Shown here: piece by piece, positions 32,578 to 41,424 of the stretch
Layout: each line of letters starts with the position of its first letter
How positions within the stretch are numbered: the first letter of the stretch is position 1
DNA from: DATJGR01 sp041739525
GTDB lineage: Bacteria > Pseudomonadota > Gammaproteobacteria > Pseudomonadales > Azotimanducaceae
Reading direction: 5' to 3'
Assembly (NCBI GenBank): GCA_041739525.1
Contig: JBGSNQ010000113.1
Span: 4,042-68,041 of the forward strand
DNA length: 64,000 bases
Position numbers and translations under genes: made by a program
Notes under the pieces: generated by a model
What the model was told of the DNA's origin: nothing
Databases searched by the model: none
What the model saw: the letters and a program-made list of their open reading frames with translations, nothing else

Positions 32578-34956
32578 ATGAAGATCAGCGAAACCTGGCT
32601 GCGTGAACTTGTTGATCCACCGGGCGGACGCGACGAGCTCGTGCAGCGTCTGACCATGGCCGGCCTGAAGATCGAATCTGTCGAACCGGTAGCGGGTACC
32701 TTCACGGATGTGGTCGTTGCACAAGTGAAGAACGTGAAGCGTCATCCCGACGCGGAGAAACTCTCCGTGTGCGTCGTGTGGGACGGCAGCGCCGAACTTC
32801 AGGTGGTATGCGGTGCGCCGAACGTACGTGCCGGTCTGGTTACTGCGTTCGCGCGCGTCGGCGCTGCGCTGCCGGGTGATGTGAAGATCGGCCGCTCGAA
32901 GCTACGCGGTGTCGAGTCGCACGGAATGTTGTGCAGCGCGGCGGAACTCGGCATCGGTGACGACGCCGACGGCATTATGGAGCTGCACGGCGACTATCGG
33001 CCGGGCATGCCACTGCGCGAAGCGCTGAAGCTCGATGATGTCAGCGTGGACATCGAGCTGACGCCGAATCGCGGCGATTGCTTGAGCCTGCGCGGCATTG
33101 CCCGGGAAGCCGGCGTCCTGTTCGAGATGGGTGTGGGGCAAGTGGATTGTGCTCCGATAGCGGCGACCATCGCGGACACGTTTCCGGTTCGTCTCGAAGA
33201 CGGTGCGGGCTGCCCGCGCTATCTCGGCCGCGTGATTCGCGGTGTGAATCCGAGCGCACAGACGCCCACGTGGATGAAGGAGCGGTTGCGCCGCGCCGGT
33301 TTGCGCTCGATCGATCCGGTTGTGGACGTGACCAACTACGTGATGGTCGAACTCGGCCAGCCCATGCACGCGTTCGACCTCGCGGTACTGAAGGACGCCG
33401 TAGTCGTGCGTCGCGCGCGTAGCGGTGAAACGCTGTTGTTGCTCGACGGGCGCGAAGTCGCGCTCGATTCCGAAACGTTGCTGATCACTGACGGCAACGG
33501 CCCGATCGCCATCGCCGGCGTGATGGGCGGAGAGCGAAGCGGCATTTCGTCAGGCACATCGAACGTGTTCCTGGAATGCGCGTTCTTCGCACCGCGTGCG
33601 ATCGCCGGCACCGCGCGCCGCTACGGACTTCAGACCGACGCCTCCCAACGGTTCGAGCGAGGGGTGGATCACGGCTTGCAGTTCGCCGCAATGGAACGAG
33701 CGACAGCGCTGTTGCTCGACATCGTGGGTGGTGAGCCAGGGCCAGTGGTCGATACTGCCTCGCGCCAGCATCTGCCGCAGGCACGGTCCATCGAGCTTCG
33801 CCGCACGCGCCTCGATCTGTATGTGGGTGAGCCGACCGATCCCGATGAAGTATCGCGCACGTTCGAGCGGCTCGAGTTTCAGCCGCAACTCGAGCGCAGT
33901 GATGACGACGTGTGGTCGATCAGCGTGCCGAGCCACCGGTTCGACATGGAACGCGAAGTGGACCTCATCGAGGAGGTCTGCCGCGTGCGTGGTTATCACC
34001 GCATTCCGGTGCGGATGCCGACGACACGACTGGAACTTGGCCGGCTGCCGCTCGACGAAACGCCGCGCGGTACGTTGAAACGGTTGCTCGCCGGTCTCGG
34101 CTACCAGGAAGCGATCACGTACAGCTTCATCGATCCGATGTTGTCGGACCTTCTCGATCCCGGTGCGACGACAGTGTCGCTGACGAATCCGATGTCGCAG
34201 GACATGTCGCAGATGCGCACGACGCTGTGGCCTGGACTGATCAAGACGCTGATCGCCAATGCGAGCCGTCAGCAGATGCGCGTGCGCGTGTTCGAACTCG
34301 GGCGCTGCTTTCAGCACGTTGCCAACGAGTTGACCCAGCCGATCATGCTCGGAGGTGTTCTGTGGGGCGATCGTCTGCCCGAGAACTGGACCAACGAACG
34401 TGCCTCGGTGGATTTCTTCGATCTGAAAGGCGATGTGGAACGCGTGCTCGAACACGCCGGATTCGCGTCAGTGGACTATCGCAACGCGGACGATCCGGTG
34501 TTGCACCCGGGACAATCCGCCACGATCTGGAATGGCGAGACGGAGTTGGGGCGGCTCGGGCGTTTGCATCCCGAACTCGAGCATCGGCTCGATCTCAAGG
34601 CGCCTGTGTTCCTGTTCGAACTCGACGGCCAAAAAATGCTCGCGCATCGGCATCCTGGGCATCGACCGATTTCGCGCTATCCGAGCGTGCGGCGCGACCT
34701 TTCCCTTGAGTTGAACGCGGACGTTCCCGCGGCCGCAGTGCGGACGTGCCTGGAGGCAACTTTGGGCGATGCACTGGGTGACTTCAGACTATTTGACGTG
34801 TATCACGGGGAAGGCATTGATTCTAATAAAAAAAGCATCGCTGTAGGCTTGACGTTGCAAAATCATTCCCGCACGCTGACCGACACTGATATCAACGCAT
34901 TGATTGACGCAGCGGTCAGCGCTCTGGAAAGGGATCTCGGAGCACGTCGGCGCTAG
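32578..34956 (+). CDS. pheT: Phenylalanyl-tRNA synthetase beta subunit
   Basis: A 792-residue beta subunit of normal length. Domains in order: N-terminal hairpin and EMAP/OB-like tRNA-binding domain (from about residue 40), B3/B4 editing domain, B5 domain, catalytic-like core and the C-terminal ferredoxin-fold anticodon-binding domain (about 700-792, RYPSVRRDLSLELN). The editing domain removes Tyr mischarged to tRNA-Phe. The 3' end is 40 bp before ihfA. Confidence 0.96.
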   Translation: MKISETWLRELVDPPGGRDELVQRLTMAGLKIESVEPVAGTFTDVVVAQVKNVKRHPDAEKLSVCVVWDGSAELQVVCGAPNVRAGLVTAFARVGAALPGDVKIGRSKLRGVESHGMLCSAAELGIGDDADGIMELHGDYRPGMPLREALKLDDVSVDIELTPNRGDCLSLRGIAREAGVLFEMGVGQVDCAPIAATIADTFPVRLEDGAGCPRYLGRVIRGVNPSAQTPTWMKERLRRAGLRSIDPVVDVTNYVMVELGQPMHAFDLAVLKDAVVVRRARSGETLLLLDGREVALDSETLLITDGNGPIAIAGVMGGERSGISSGTSNVFLECAFFAPRAIAGTARRYGLQTDASQRFERGVDHGLQFAAMERATALLLDIVGGEPGPVVDTASRQHLPQARSIELRRTRLDLYVGEPTDPDEVSRTFERLEFQPQLERSDDDVWSISVPSHRFDMEREVDLIEEVCRVRGYHRIPVRMPTTRLELGRLPLDETPRGTLKRLLAGLGYQEAITYSFIDPMLSDLLDPGATTVSLTNPMSQDMSQMRTTLWPGLIKTLIANASRQQMRVRVFELGRCFQHVANELTQPIMLGGVLWGDRLPENWTNERASVDFFDLKGDVERVLEHAGFASVDYRNADDPVLHPGQSATIWNGETELGRLGRLHPELEHRLDLKAPVFLFELDGQKMLAHRHPGHRPISRYPSVRRDLSLELNADVPAAAVRTCLEATLGDALGDFRLFDVYHGEGIDSNKKSIAVGLTLQNHSRTLTDTDINALIDAAVSALERDLGARRR

Positions 34957-34996
34957 AGAGCGCGACGCAGGCCACGAAATTCGAGGAGACGCCGAT

Positions 34997-35302
34997 ATGA
35001 ACGCGCTGACGAAAGCTCAAATGGCCGACAGGCTGTTCGAGGAACTCGGCCTCAACAAGCGTGAGGCGAAGGAAGTGGTCGAGTTGTTCTTCGAAGAGGT
35101 GCGTGCGTCGCTCGAGCGCAACGAGCAAGTGAAGCTGTCCGGATTCGGTAACTTCGACCTTCGCGACAAAGGTCAGCGACCCGGACGTAATCCCAAGACC
35201 GGCGAAGAGATTCCGATTACCGCACGCCGCGTGGTGACGTTTCGTCCGGGACAAAAGTTGAAGGCGCGAGTAGAGGCATATGCTGGACCCCGGCCAGAAT
35301 AA
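34997..35302 (+). CDS. ihfA: Integration host factor alpha subunit
   Basis: A 101-residue IHF/HU-fold protein: ALTKAQMADRLFEELGLNKR at the N-terminus, VKLSGFGNFDLRDKGQRPGR with the beta-arm whose Pro intercalates and kinks DNA (RNPKTGE), and FRPGQKLK at the end. It forms a heterodimer with IhfB and bends DNA at specific sites. ATG 34997 is used; the open frame from 34904 overlaps pheT. Downstream of pheT as in other gammaproteobacteria. Confidence 0.95.
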   Translation: MNALTKAQMADRLFEELGLNKREAKEVVELFFEEVRASLERNEQVKLSGFGNFDLRDKGQRPGRNPKTGEEIPITARRVVTFRPGQKLKARVEAYAGPRPE

Positions 35303-35636
35303 CGAACTCCCCCCGATCCCGGGGAAACGCTACTTCACGATCGGTGAGGTGAGCCAACTCTGCGACGTGAAGCCGCACGTGTTGCGTTATTGGGAACAGG
35401 AATTTCCGCAGCTGAAGCCGGTGAAGCGTCGCGGCAACCGTCGCTACTACCAGCGCCAGGACGTGATCGTCATTCGGCAGATCCGGTCGCTGCTGTACGA
35501 CCAGGGCTTCACCATCGGTGGGGCGCGGCAGCGTCTTGAAGGCGACGACGCGAAAGAGGATCAGACGCAGTTTCGTCTGTTGATCAAGCAGATGATCTCG
35601 GAACTCGAAGACGTACTCCGCGTACTAAAAGCCTGA
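35280..35636 (+). CDS. MerR-family regulator
   Basis: A 118-residue protein with the MerR winged helix-turn-helix (YFTIGEVSQLCDVKPHVLRY, then WEQEFPQLKPVKRRGNRR) and a short C-terminal helix that should dimerise. No metal-binding Cys cluster is present. It overlaps ihfA by 23 bp; the ihfA-merR-tRNA-Pro order is widespread in Pseudomonas-like genomes. Its target is unknown. Confidence 0.9.
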   Translation: MLDPGQNNELPPIPGKRYFTIGEVSQLCDVKPHVLRYWEQEFPQLKPVKRRGNRRYYQRQDVIVIRQIRSLLYDQGFTIGGARQRLEGDDAKEDQTQFRLLIKQMISELEDVLRVLKA

Positions 35637-35694
35637 CCCACGCAGCGGCGAGTATTCGCCTCTGAGTCGATTCGGTATGATTCGCGACCTTCCA

Positions 35695-35772
<78 letters not shown>

Positions 35773-35838
35773 AATCCGATGTGGCGTGTTCTAAACCTGC
35801 GCCCTTTTTGTGCGTGGTCTCCGCAACGCGGTTGCCGG

Positions 35839-35860
35839 TCAAATCCTGCCGTCCCGACCA
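35839..35860 (+). repeat. Second copy of the tRNA-Pro 3' end (attachment-site scar)
   Basis: The 22 bases from TCAAATCC to CCCGACCA are identical to 35751-35772, the T-arm to CCA part of the tRNA-Pro gene. The copies are direct repeats 88 bp apart. Tyrosine integrases commonly use tRNA 3' ends as attB, leaving such duplications. The 66 bp between them carry no gene, so an element was probably lost or decayed. The sequence after the second copy is not a tRNA. Confidence 0.75.
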
Positions 35861-36002
35861 TCTCCAACCTCTCGATCAGATCCCGTACCTGACGGCACCA
35901 CCCGTTTTGTGATCGAGCAGATCGAATTTCTTGCTAGGCTCGCGGCGTTGGTGCCTCGGCCACGGGCAACCTGGTGCCGTCATATCCGACCCACATCATG
36001 AA

Positions 36003-36767
36003 TTACAGTACGACGTGGAAACCGCTCCTGCGATAGCACAATAGATCTGCCGTGTCTGCTGCGAGAGTTGCCAGGCGATCTGCGCCGACGGAAACCGCGA
36101 AATTTTCGATAGGGCGCAGCCAGCAGGGGATGTAGCCGACGTAGAGCCCGATGCGCGGCTCGGTTGTGTTGTTGGCGCCGCCCGAATGTACGATGCGGCC
36201 GCCGTAAAGCAGGGCGGATCCAGCCGGCATCTCGGCGTAGGCGAGTTCCGATGGAAGTGGCTCGCGTGACACATCCCAGCGATGGCTGCCGGGCACAACG
36301 ACCGTCGCGCCGTTGCCCTGACAAAAGTCGGTTAGAGCGATGTTCGCGCTGAACAGAATGTCGTCATCACGTTTTGCGCGGTGCCAGGAATCGGCGTCGC
36401 GGTGAAATCTCTGTTTCACCTCGCCGTTGCCGATGGCCATCAGTTCCCCTGTGGAGATGATGACCCGCCCTCCTAAACGTTCGCGCGCCATGGTGAGCAG
36501 TTGGGGGTGCGCGAGGATTGATTCCACGTCCGGCGAATATTTCAGCAGGCCGTGAAAACGTTTGGTGGTGAAGCCGGAGAATGCTTCGGGCGTGCCTTCG
36601 TCGTTGTAACCCCATTCCATGTCCTGCATGGCCTGCTCGAAGTCGCGGCGCAGCGCAGCCGTCTTGTGCGGAGGAAGGAAGTCGAGAGCGATGACGCCGC
36701 CGTCGCGATCGATCGCGGCCTGCAATCCGGTGTGGTCGGTGGCGGGCAAGCGGGCGAGTTCGGGCAT
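36003..36767 (-). CDS. Phytanoyl-CoA dioxygenase (PhyH) family protein
   Basis: A 254-residue Fe(II)/2-oxoglutarate oxygenase of the PhyH family. The iron facial triad is seen in RFHRDADSWH (His-x-Asp) and the distal IVHSGGANNT; the nearby Arg in EPRIGLYVG should bind 2-oxoglutarate. Members hydroxylate or halogenate aliphatic carbons in fatty acids and natural products. ATG 36767 is chosen because GGAGAAG lies 7 bases upstream; a TTG at 36782 overlaps that site. It lies between the attachment scar and the IS91 relic. Substrate unknown. Confidence 0.82.
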   Translation of the reverse strand: MPELARLPATDHTGLQAAIDRDGGVIALDFLPPHKTAALRRDFEQAMQDMEWGYNDEGTPEAFSGFTTKRFHGLLKYSPDVESILAHPQLLTMARERLGGRVIISTGELMAIGNGEVKQRFHRDADSWHRAKRDDDILFSANIALTDFCQGNGATVVVPGSHRWDVSREPLPSELAYAEMPAGSALLYGGRIVHSGGANNTTEPRIGLYVGYIPCWLRPIENFAVSVGADRLATLAADTADLLCYRRSGFHVVL

Positions 36768-36883
36768 CGGTGGCTTCTCCAAATCGTTGCCCGGCAGGTT
36801 CGCGAATCATGGCCTGTGGTGCAAGCGGCGCCGGCGCCCGGACGCGCTACAACCGTGTGTCAGTGGTTAAGCGCAATCGTCTG

Positions 36884-37176
36884 GACAGTGGCGGTATCGT
36901 CACGCTCATTCAACGCTTCGGGAGTTCGCTGAATCTCAATGTGCATCTAGACATGCTGGTGCTGGACGGCGTCTACGCCAACGAGCGCGGCAAGCTGCGC
37001 TTGCAGCCGTTGCCGCGCCGGCAATGTTCACGCAACTACTCGATGTCATCGTGTTGCCGGTGTTGCGCTGCCTGGAACGTGATGGCTCGCTGATCCGGGA
37101 TCCGGAACAACTGTGGCTCGATCTGGAAGCGCGTGATGCGCTCGATGCACTGGGTGCTGCGGTGAGCGGGATACCT
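36884..37176 (+). mobile_element. IS91-family transposase fragment, frameshifted
   Basis: From 36884 the frame reads DSGGIVTLIQRFGSSLNLNV, then HLDMLVLDGVYANERGKL, the hallmark segment of IS91-type (Y2 HUH) transposases ('TLIQRFGSALNLN.H.HML.LDGVY'). In that motif HLD replaces the usual His-x-His metal pair. Near 37020 the similarity moves to another frame (LLDVIVLPVLRCLERDG, LIRDPEQLWLDLE) and stops at the channel gene's 3' end. Both ends of the transposase, including the catalytic Tyr region, are missing, so this is an inactive relic. Confidence 0.7.
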
Positions 37177-38088
37177 TCAGGAATCCGTTGGCTGCGGTCC
37201 GTCCAGCGGCGCGCCGCAATCGCAGCAGTATTTCGCGTCCATCGCATGACCTTCCGAAAGACAGGCCTGGCAGGTGCGCGTTGTCGGCGGCGCACGATGC
37301 AACCGCCGGGCAGTGATCTCGGCAGTCACGATGCCGGTGGGTACTGCGAGCGTGCCCCAGCCAAGCAACATCATCAGCGATGAGATCAGGCGGCCGAGGT
37401 CGGTTTTCGGCGTGATGTCCCCGAATCCGACGGTGGTCATGGTGGTGATCGCCCAATACACCGATGCCGGCACACTCGTGAAGCCGTTGTGGGGGCCTTC
37501 GACGACGTACATCAGGGTACCCATCACCACCACCGCCATGATCACGAAGGACAAGAATACTAGGATCTTGCGCCGGCTGGCACGCAGCGCGTCGCCGAGC
37601 TGGCTGAACTCGGCGACGTATTCGCCGAGTTTCAGGATCCGGAAAATGCGCAGCAGGCGAAGCACGCGCACGTCGATCAGCAGATGCAGGGCCGGAAAGA
37701 AGAACGACAGGTAGGTCGGCAGGATCGCCAGCAGGTCGACGATGCCGAACCCGCTGGTCGCATAACGCAACGGTTTGCGGACACACCACAGCCGCGCGGC
37801 ATACTCGACGGTGAACAGCAGCGTAAATCCCCACTCGAGCACGTCAAATAACTGCTCCCGACCCTCACGGATGCTCTGCACGCTGTCTAGCATCACGACG
37901 GCCACGCTCACGAGAATGGCGCAGACGAGCAGCACGTCGAACAGGCGCCCGGTCGGCGTTTCGGCTTCGAAAATGACGCTGTACACGCGCAATCGCCAGC
38001 CTTCGAGCGGTCGGCCGTAACGCACGTCGTCGGAACCGGAGTTCGGGGGAAACACGCGCGACACGGTTTCCGGCTTCAGCTCTTGCAC
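37177..38088 (-). CDS. Voltage-gated-type potassium channel with C-terminal zinc ribbon
   Basis: A 303-residue six-helix channel. Helices S1-S6 span about residues 48-245. S4 carries regularly spaced arginines (DVRVLRLLRIFRILKLGEY) and the selectivity filter is TTVGFGDI (TVGFGD variant of TVGYGD). After S6 a short cytoplasmic tail ends in CQACLSEGHAMDAKYCCDCG, two CxxC-like pairs that should bind zinc. Start at GTG 38088, preceded by GAGGT. Such a tail is unusual next to Kv-like channels and may sense metal or redox state. Confidence 0.87.
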   Translation of the reverse strand: MQELKPETVSRVFPPNSGSDDVRYGRPLEGWRLRVYSVIFEAETPTGRLFDVLLVCAILVSVAVVMLDSVQSIREGREQLFDVLEWGFTLLFTVEYAARLWCVRKPLRYATSGFGIVDLLAILPTYLSFFFPALHLLIDVRVLRLLRIFRILKLGEYVAEFSQLGDALRASRRKILVFLSFVIMAVVVMGTLMYVVEGPHNGFTSVPASVYWAITTMTTVGFGDITPKTDLGRLISSLMMLLGWGTLAVPTGIVTAEITARRLHRAPPTTRTCQACLSEGHAMDAKYCCDCGAPLDGPQPTDS

Positions 38089-38323
38089 GACCTCGTGGCC
38101 CCTTTTTGATTCGGTCAGCAGAATGTGAAGTTAACAGGCGTTCGGTGGGCGCTGCATAGCCGGTTGTTGAAGACTCGTTCGTCGGATTTCAGCCGCCCGG
38201 CGGGCAAACGTGTCAGCGGAGGTTCACGACGGGAATTCTTCGCCCATCACTCATGCAAACGTCGCAAACGGGCTCCTCGGGCGACGGCCAACCTTGCAGA
38301 TCATCCGGCATTCGGATTGCCGC

Positions 38324-38833
38324 TCAGCGTATGCGGCGCGCTTGCCAACGCCGCACCACGTGAAGCCGCCAGCCGACGCGCACGATCACAAACGCAGAGA
38401 TGCCGCCGACCCAACCGCATACCAGCGAACCGAGCAGCAGTGGTTTCCAGATCTCGGCTAGCTGTCCCGATATCTGGCCGATGTCGAGATCCAGGCGATC
38501 CACCGTAAGCTCGCTACCGAGCAACCATGCGCCGAGCGAGTACGCGAAGTAGAGGTACGGCGGAATGGTCAACGGATTGGTCAGCCAGACCAGCGCGACC
38601 GAGATCGGGAGATTGCAACGTGACGCCACCGCAATGGTGCCGGCAAGTAGCATCTGAAAGGGAATGGGCATGGCCGCGCAGAACACGCCGATGAGAAAGG
38701 CGCCGGAGACCGAGCGACGGTGCAGGTGCCAGATTTCCGGATTGTGCAACAGCCTGCCGAGGGGCCGCAGTGAGGAATGAGTCTGCAATGCCTCCGGCGT
38801 TGGCAGATAACGTTTCAACAGCGCGCGCGGCAT
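38324..38833 (-). CDS. DUF2062 membrane protein
   Basis: A 169-residue protein with 3-4 hydrophobic helices. It shows the DUF2062 features: LHNPEIWHLHRRSVSGAFLI (family 'P.lW...r.sva.a..iG') and TNPLTIPPYLYFAYSLGAWL. The family is widespread in proteobacteria; its job is not known. ATG 38833 is used; the frame is open to 38872. Confidence 0.85.
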   Translation of the reverse strand: MPRALLKRYLPTPEALQTHSSLRPLGRLLHNPEIWHLHRRSVSGAFLIGVFCAAMPIPFQMLLAGTIAVASRCNLPISVALVWLTNPLTIPPYLYFAYSLGAWLLGSELTVDRLDLDIGQISGQLAEIWKPLLLGSLVCGWVGGISAFVIVRVGWRLHVVRRWQARRIR

Positions 38834-39043
38834 GTACGTCCCTGTGCGTGATATCTGAGTCCCGAATTCCAATTATGGCCACGCGCGTCGCCGAGAGACA
38901 TGATCATGTGCACGTCTCACGTATATCGAATTCTGTAGCCACGAGTCCCGTGTGCGAGGGTTCTTCACCCCGATGCACCGCTATCAAGTTCCCACGCCAC
39001 GGGTGCGTGGTAGGGGAGTCGCGTTGCCTCAACGAGACCTTGC

Positions 39044-39760
39044 CTAGGAGGGGCTGGAGTTGCGCCTGTGTCTCAGATTGCGCATCGCGACTTCCAGGAG
39101 GTCGGCCCGCGCGCGTTCCGAGTTATAGATGGCGTAACTGGTGTTCGAGCTGTGCAAACGACGGTGCACCAGTACTTCAGGTAGTACCTGCTTGACGACA
39201 CCGGCGCGCTCGGCGCGCGCGAACCAGTCGGTGTCTTCGCTGACGCGCAACGATTCATCGAACAAGCCGACGCGATCGAACACCTCCCGCCTGGCCATCA
39301 GACATTGGCAGACATAGCCGGTGTGAGGTTCTGTGTAGCGTTTATCCACCTGTGCCTGTTCGTGCTGCAACTCGGGTGCCCAGAAATTCTGAGCGTGCGT
39401 GACGCAGATGGAGAGATCCGGCCGTTGGGCAAATGCCTCGCGTTGGCGCGCGGTTTTGTCCGTGGCCCACAAATCGTCAGCGTCGAGAAACGTGATCAGT
39501 TCGCCGTTCGCGAGCCGCAATCCGCGATTGCGTGCTGCAGCAGGCCCCAGGTTCTCTTGTGCAACAAGCCGGACATGCCTGCGATATTTCGCTGCGACCT
39601 GCGCCGATTCGTCCGTCGATCCATCGTCGACCAGAATGATCTCGTTGGGAACAACGGTTTGAGCCAATACGCTGTCGAGCGCCTCAGCTAGATACTTCGC
39701 CGCGTTGAAGACCGGAATGACGCAGCTGATCGTGGGTTCCATGGCGGATCGAGTCGCCAT
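39044..39760 (-). CDS. Family 2 glycosyltransferase
   Basis: A 238-residue GT-A fold enzyme: ISCVIPVFNAAKYLAEALDS at the N-terminus, VDDGSTDES, ITFLDADDLW with the metal-binding DxD, and the acceptor-side SEDTDWFARAERAG (catalytic ED). It transfers a sugar from a nucleotide sugar. The start at 39760 is one base after the stop of the PqqD-like gene; ATG 39742 is an alternative. Last gene of the leftward arm; it resembles the glycosyltransferase at 41425 on the other arm. Confidence 0.87.
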   Translation of the reverse strand: MATRSAMEPTISCVIPVFNAAKYLAEALDSVLAQTVVPNEIILVDDGSTDESAQVAAKYRRHVRLVAQENLGPAAARNRGLRLANGELITFLDADDLWATDKTARQREAFAQRPDLSICVTHAQNFWAPELQHEQAQVDKRYTEPHTGYVCQCLMARREVFDRVGLFDESLRVSEDTDWFARAERAGVVKQVLPEVLVHRRLHSSNTSYAIYNSERARADLLEVAMRNLRHRRNSSPS

Positions 39761-39761
39761 C

Positions 39762-40193
39762 TCAACTGCGCGCAGCAGGACCGGTTCCGAGTCCCGGCAG
39801 TGGCGGATCGAGGGCGAACATCTCCGCCATGTCCGTGAATTTCTCGAGGGTCGGTGCTGTATATGCCAGACGATCGCCAGGTTCGGGCAGGAGCGTGTCG
39901 CTGGTATGTCCCTCGGTTGCAATCGTCAGCAGGCCTTCATTGCATAGCGCCTGGCACAGGCTCATGACGTCCGCCTCGAGTTGTGGCTGATCGGCGTCAT
40001 AGGTGGTTGCGAGGGTTCTAACGATGTCGTCGAGGGACATTCGTTTTTCGATCAAAGACCAGATGAAGCCACCGGTTGCCGGCATGCTGTAGTAGGTGCC
40101 GGTCGCAAGGTTGATGAGGATTGCTTCGCCATCCATCACCTTTGCAGCCACCTGTTGTTCATTGGGTACCACGAAGCTCGACATCGACAGCAT
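39762..40193 (-). CDS. PqqD-family (RRE-like) protein
   Basis: A 143-residue protein. The N-terminal 85 residues fit the PqqD fold: FVVPNEQQVAAKVMDGEAIL, NLATGTYYSMPATGGFIWSL, LEADVMSLCQALCNEGLL. PqqD-like domains (RREs) bind leader peptides of RiPP precursors. The C-terminal tail APTLEKFTDMAEMFALDPPL is not part of that fold; I recall similar 'TDM..L..LDP' tails in PqqD-like proteins of comparable clusters, from memory only. It lies between an HprK-like kinase gene (2-bp gap) and a glycosyltransferase gene. Confidence 0.78.
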   Translation of the reverse strand: MLSMSSFVVPNEQQVAAKVMDGEAILINLATGTYYSMPATGGFIWSLIEKRMSLDDIVRTLATTYDADQPQLEADVMSLCQALCNEGLLTIATEGHTSDTLLPEPGDRLAYTAPTLEKFTDMAEMFALDPPLPGLGTGPAARS

Positions 40194-40195
40194 GG

Positions 40196-41326
40196 TTATG
40201 CCTCACGAGATGCAATGGATGGAATTGCGGATGGATGCTTGGGTGTGTCGAAGAGTCCGCCCTCGAGACGATCGGCCAGAGTACGCACCGCATCCGGAAT
40301 GAGATCGACGCGCCGACCCAGTTCGAGCCAGTAACTCGGCACAGCTTGTACGAGTTCGACGAGGCGTTCGAAAGCCGCGCGATTCGGTCTTGGCAGCTGC
40401 ATCACCGAAGTCGGGGCGATGGCTCTCAGCGTTTCAGCACGCGTCGCCGGTCGAAACCTGGTCAACTCGGAGTCCACGACCCGAGGTAGTGCAATTGCGT
40501 CAATGCTGCTGCTCGTCTGCAGACAGCCGGGAAACGCTTCCGTCAGGTAAAGGACGCACTTGTCTTCGTAGGCGTAGTTCGGCAGATGTGCAAGCCGCCC
40601 TAGATCCGGAAAGCGCCTTAGATGATCCGTGTTGAGCAGGCAGGAGGCATACAGTCCGTAGCCAACGAAGCGGTTGCCGTTTACGCCCAGGCCAATGAAG
40701 TCATCCCCGAGATATTCCAGCCCGCCACGAAGGCACGAAATCGACGACGTGGATTTTCCTGCGCCGCCGTTGCCAACAAAAAGGATGCCTCGGTCGCGAT
40801 GACGGACGAGTCCGGAGTGAATGAATTGGACGCCGCGATCCTCGAGCCACGCGGACAGCATCTTGTGGAATGGCCGTGCACGCTCGTCGAGATTCAGACG
40901 AGAGGCGCTGTCCACAAAGCCGACGATCCGGTTCGCGCTCCGGTCCAACCACGTGGCGCCATGGAGACGCTCTTCGCCAATGAAGAGACCGTCGTCGGAC
41001 GTCTTCATCAGGATCGGTGGCGCCGATCCATCAGGCGTTGGCCGTTGCGAGACCGACACCCCTGTTGCCTGCACGTCCCACACGTCGATGGTGATCTCAG
41101 GAAGCGATGCTGCGTCGGTGGTGAGGTGACCCATCGCGGTTGCAATGATATCTGCCCACTCGTCACCAACCGTGCGCACGCGTAGCGCGTGCCCGGCGAT
41201 GCGCAGATCCAGGCGATGGACGCGATGCAAGGCGACAGCGCGGGAGAAGTCGTGGACCAAACCGGCGAACGGCACCTCTCCGGGTGCCAGAATCTGACGG
41301 CTCGGGTCGTGCGCCGTAGAGGACAT
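40196..41326 (-). CDS. HPr kinase-like protein
   Basis: A 376-residue protein whose C-terminal half resembles HprK: GILFVGNGGAGKSTSSISC is a Walker A motif (about residues 197-205 for GNGGAGKST) and LGDDFIGL follows as in HprK. It lacks the typical N-terminal HPr-kinase domain; residues 1-170 are unrelated. Homologues of this kind occur in lasso-peptide loci, where they phosphorylate the peptide's C-terminus. ATG 41326 is used over the open frame to 41377. First gene of the leftward arm. Confidence 0.78.
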   Translation of the reverse strand: MSSTAHDPSRQILAPGEVPFAGLVHDFSRAVALHRVHRLDLRIAGHALRVRTVGDEWADIIATAMGHLTTDAASLPEITIDVWDVQATGVSVSQRPTPDGSAPPILMKTSDDGLFIGEERLHGATWLDRSANRIVGFVDSASRLNLDERARPFHKMLSAWLEDRGVQFIHSGLVRHRDRGILFVGNGGAGKSTSSISCLRGGLEYLGDDFIGLGVNGNRFVGYGLYASCLLNTDHLRRFPDLGRLAHLPNYAYEDKCVLYLTEAFPGCLQTSSSIDAIALPRVVDSELTRFRPATRAETLRAIAPTSVMQLPRPNRAAFERLVELVQAVPSYWLELGRRVDLIPDAVRTLADRLEGGLFDTPKHPSAIPSIASREA

Positions 41327-41424
41327 TGCTCGGACCTGCTGGAAATTGAACCGGAGTCTGTCACAGATCAGCAGCACCGGAGCCGACCATTACCAACACG
41401 TTACAAAGACCTTTCGCCTTACTC

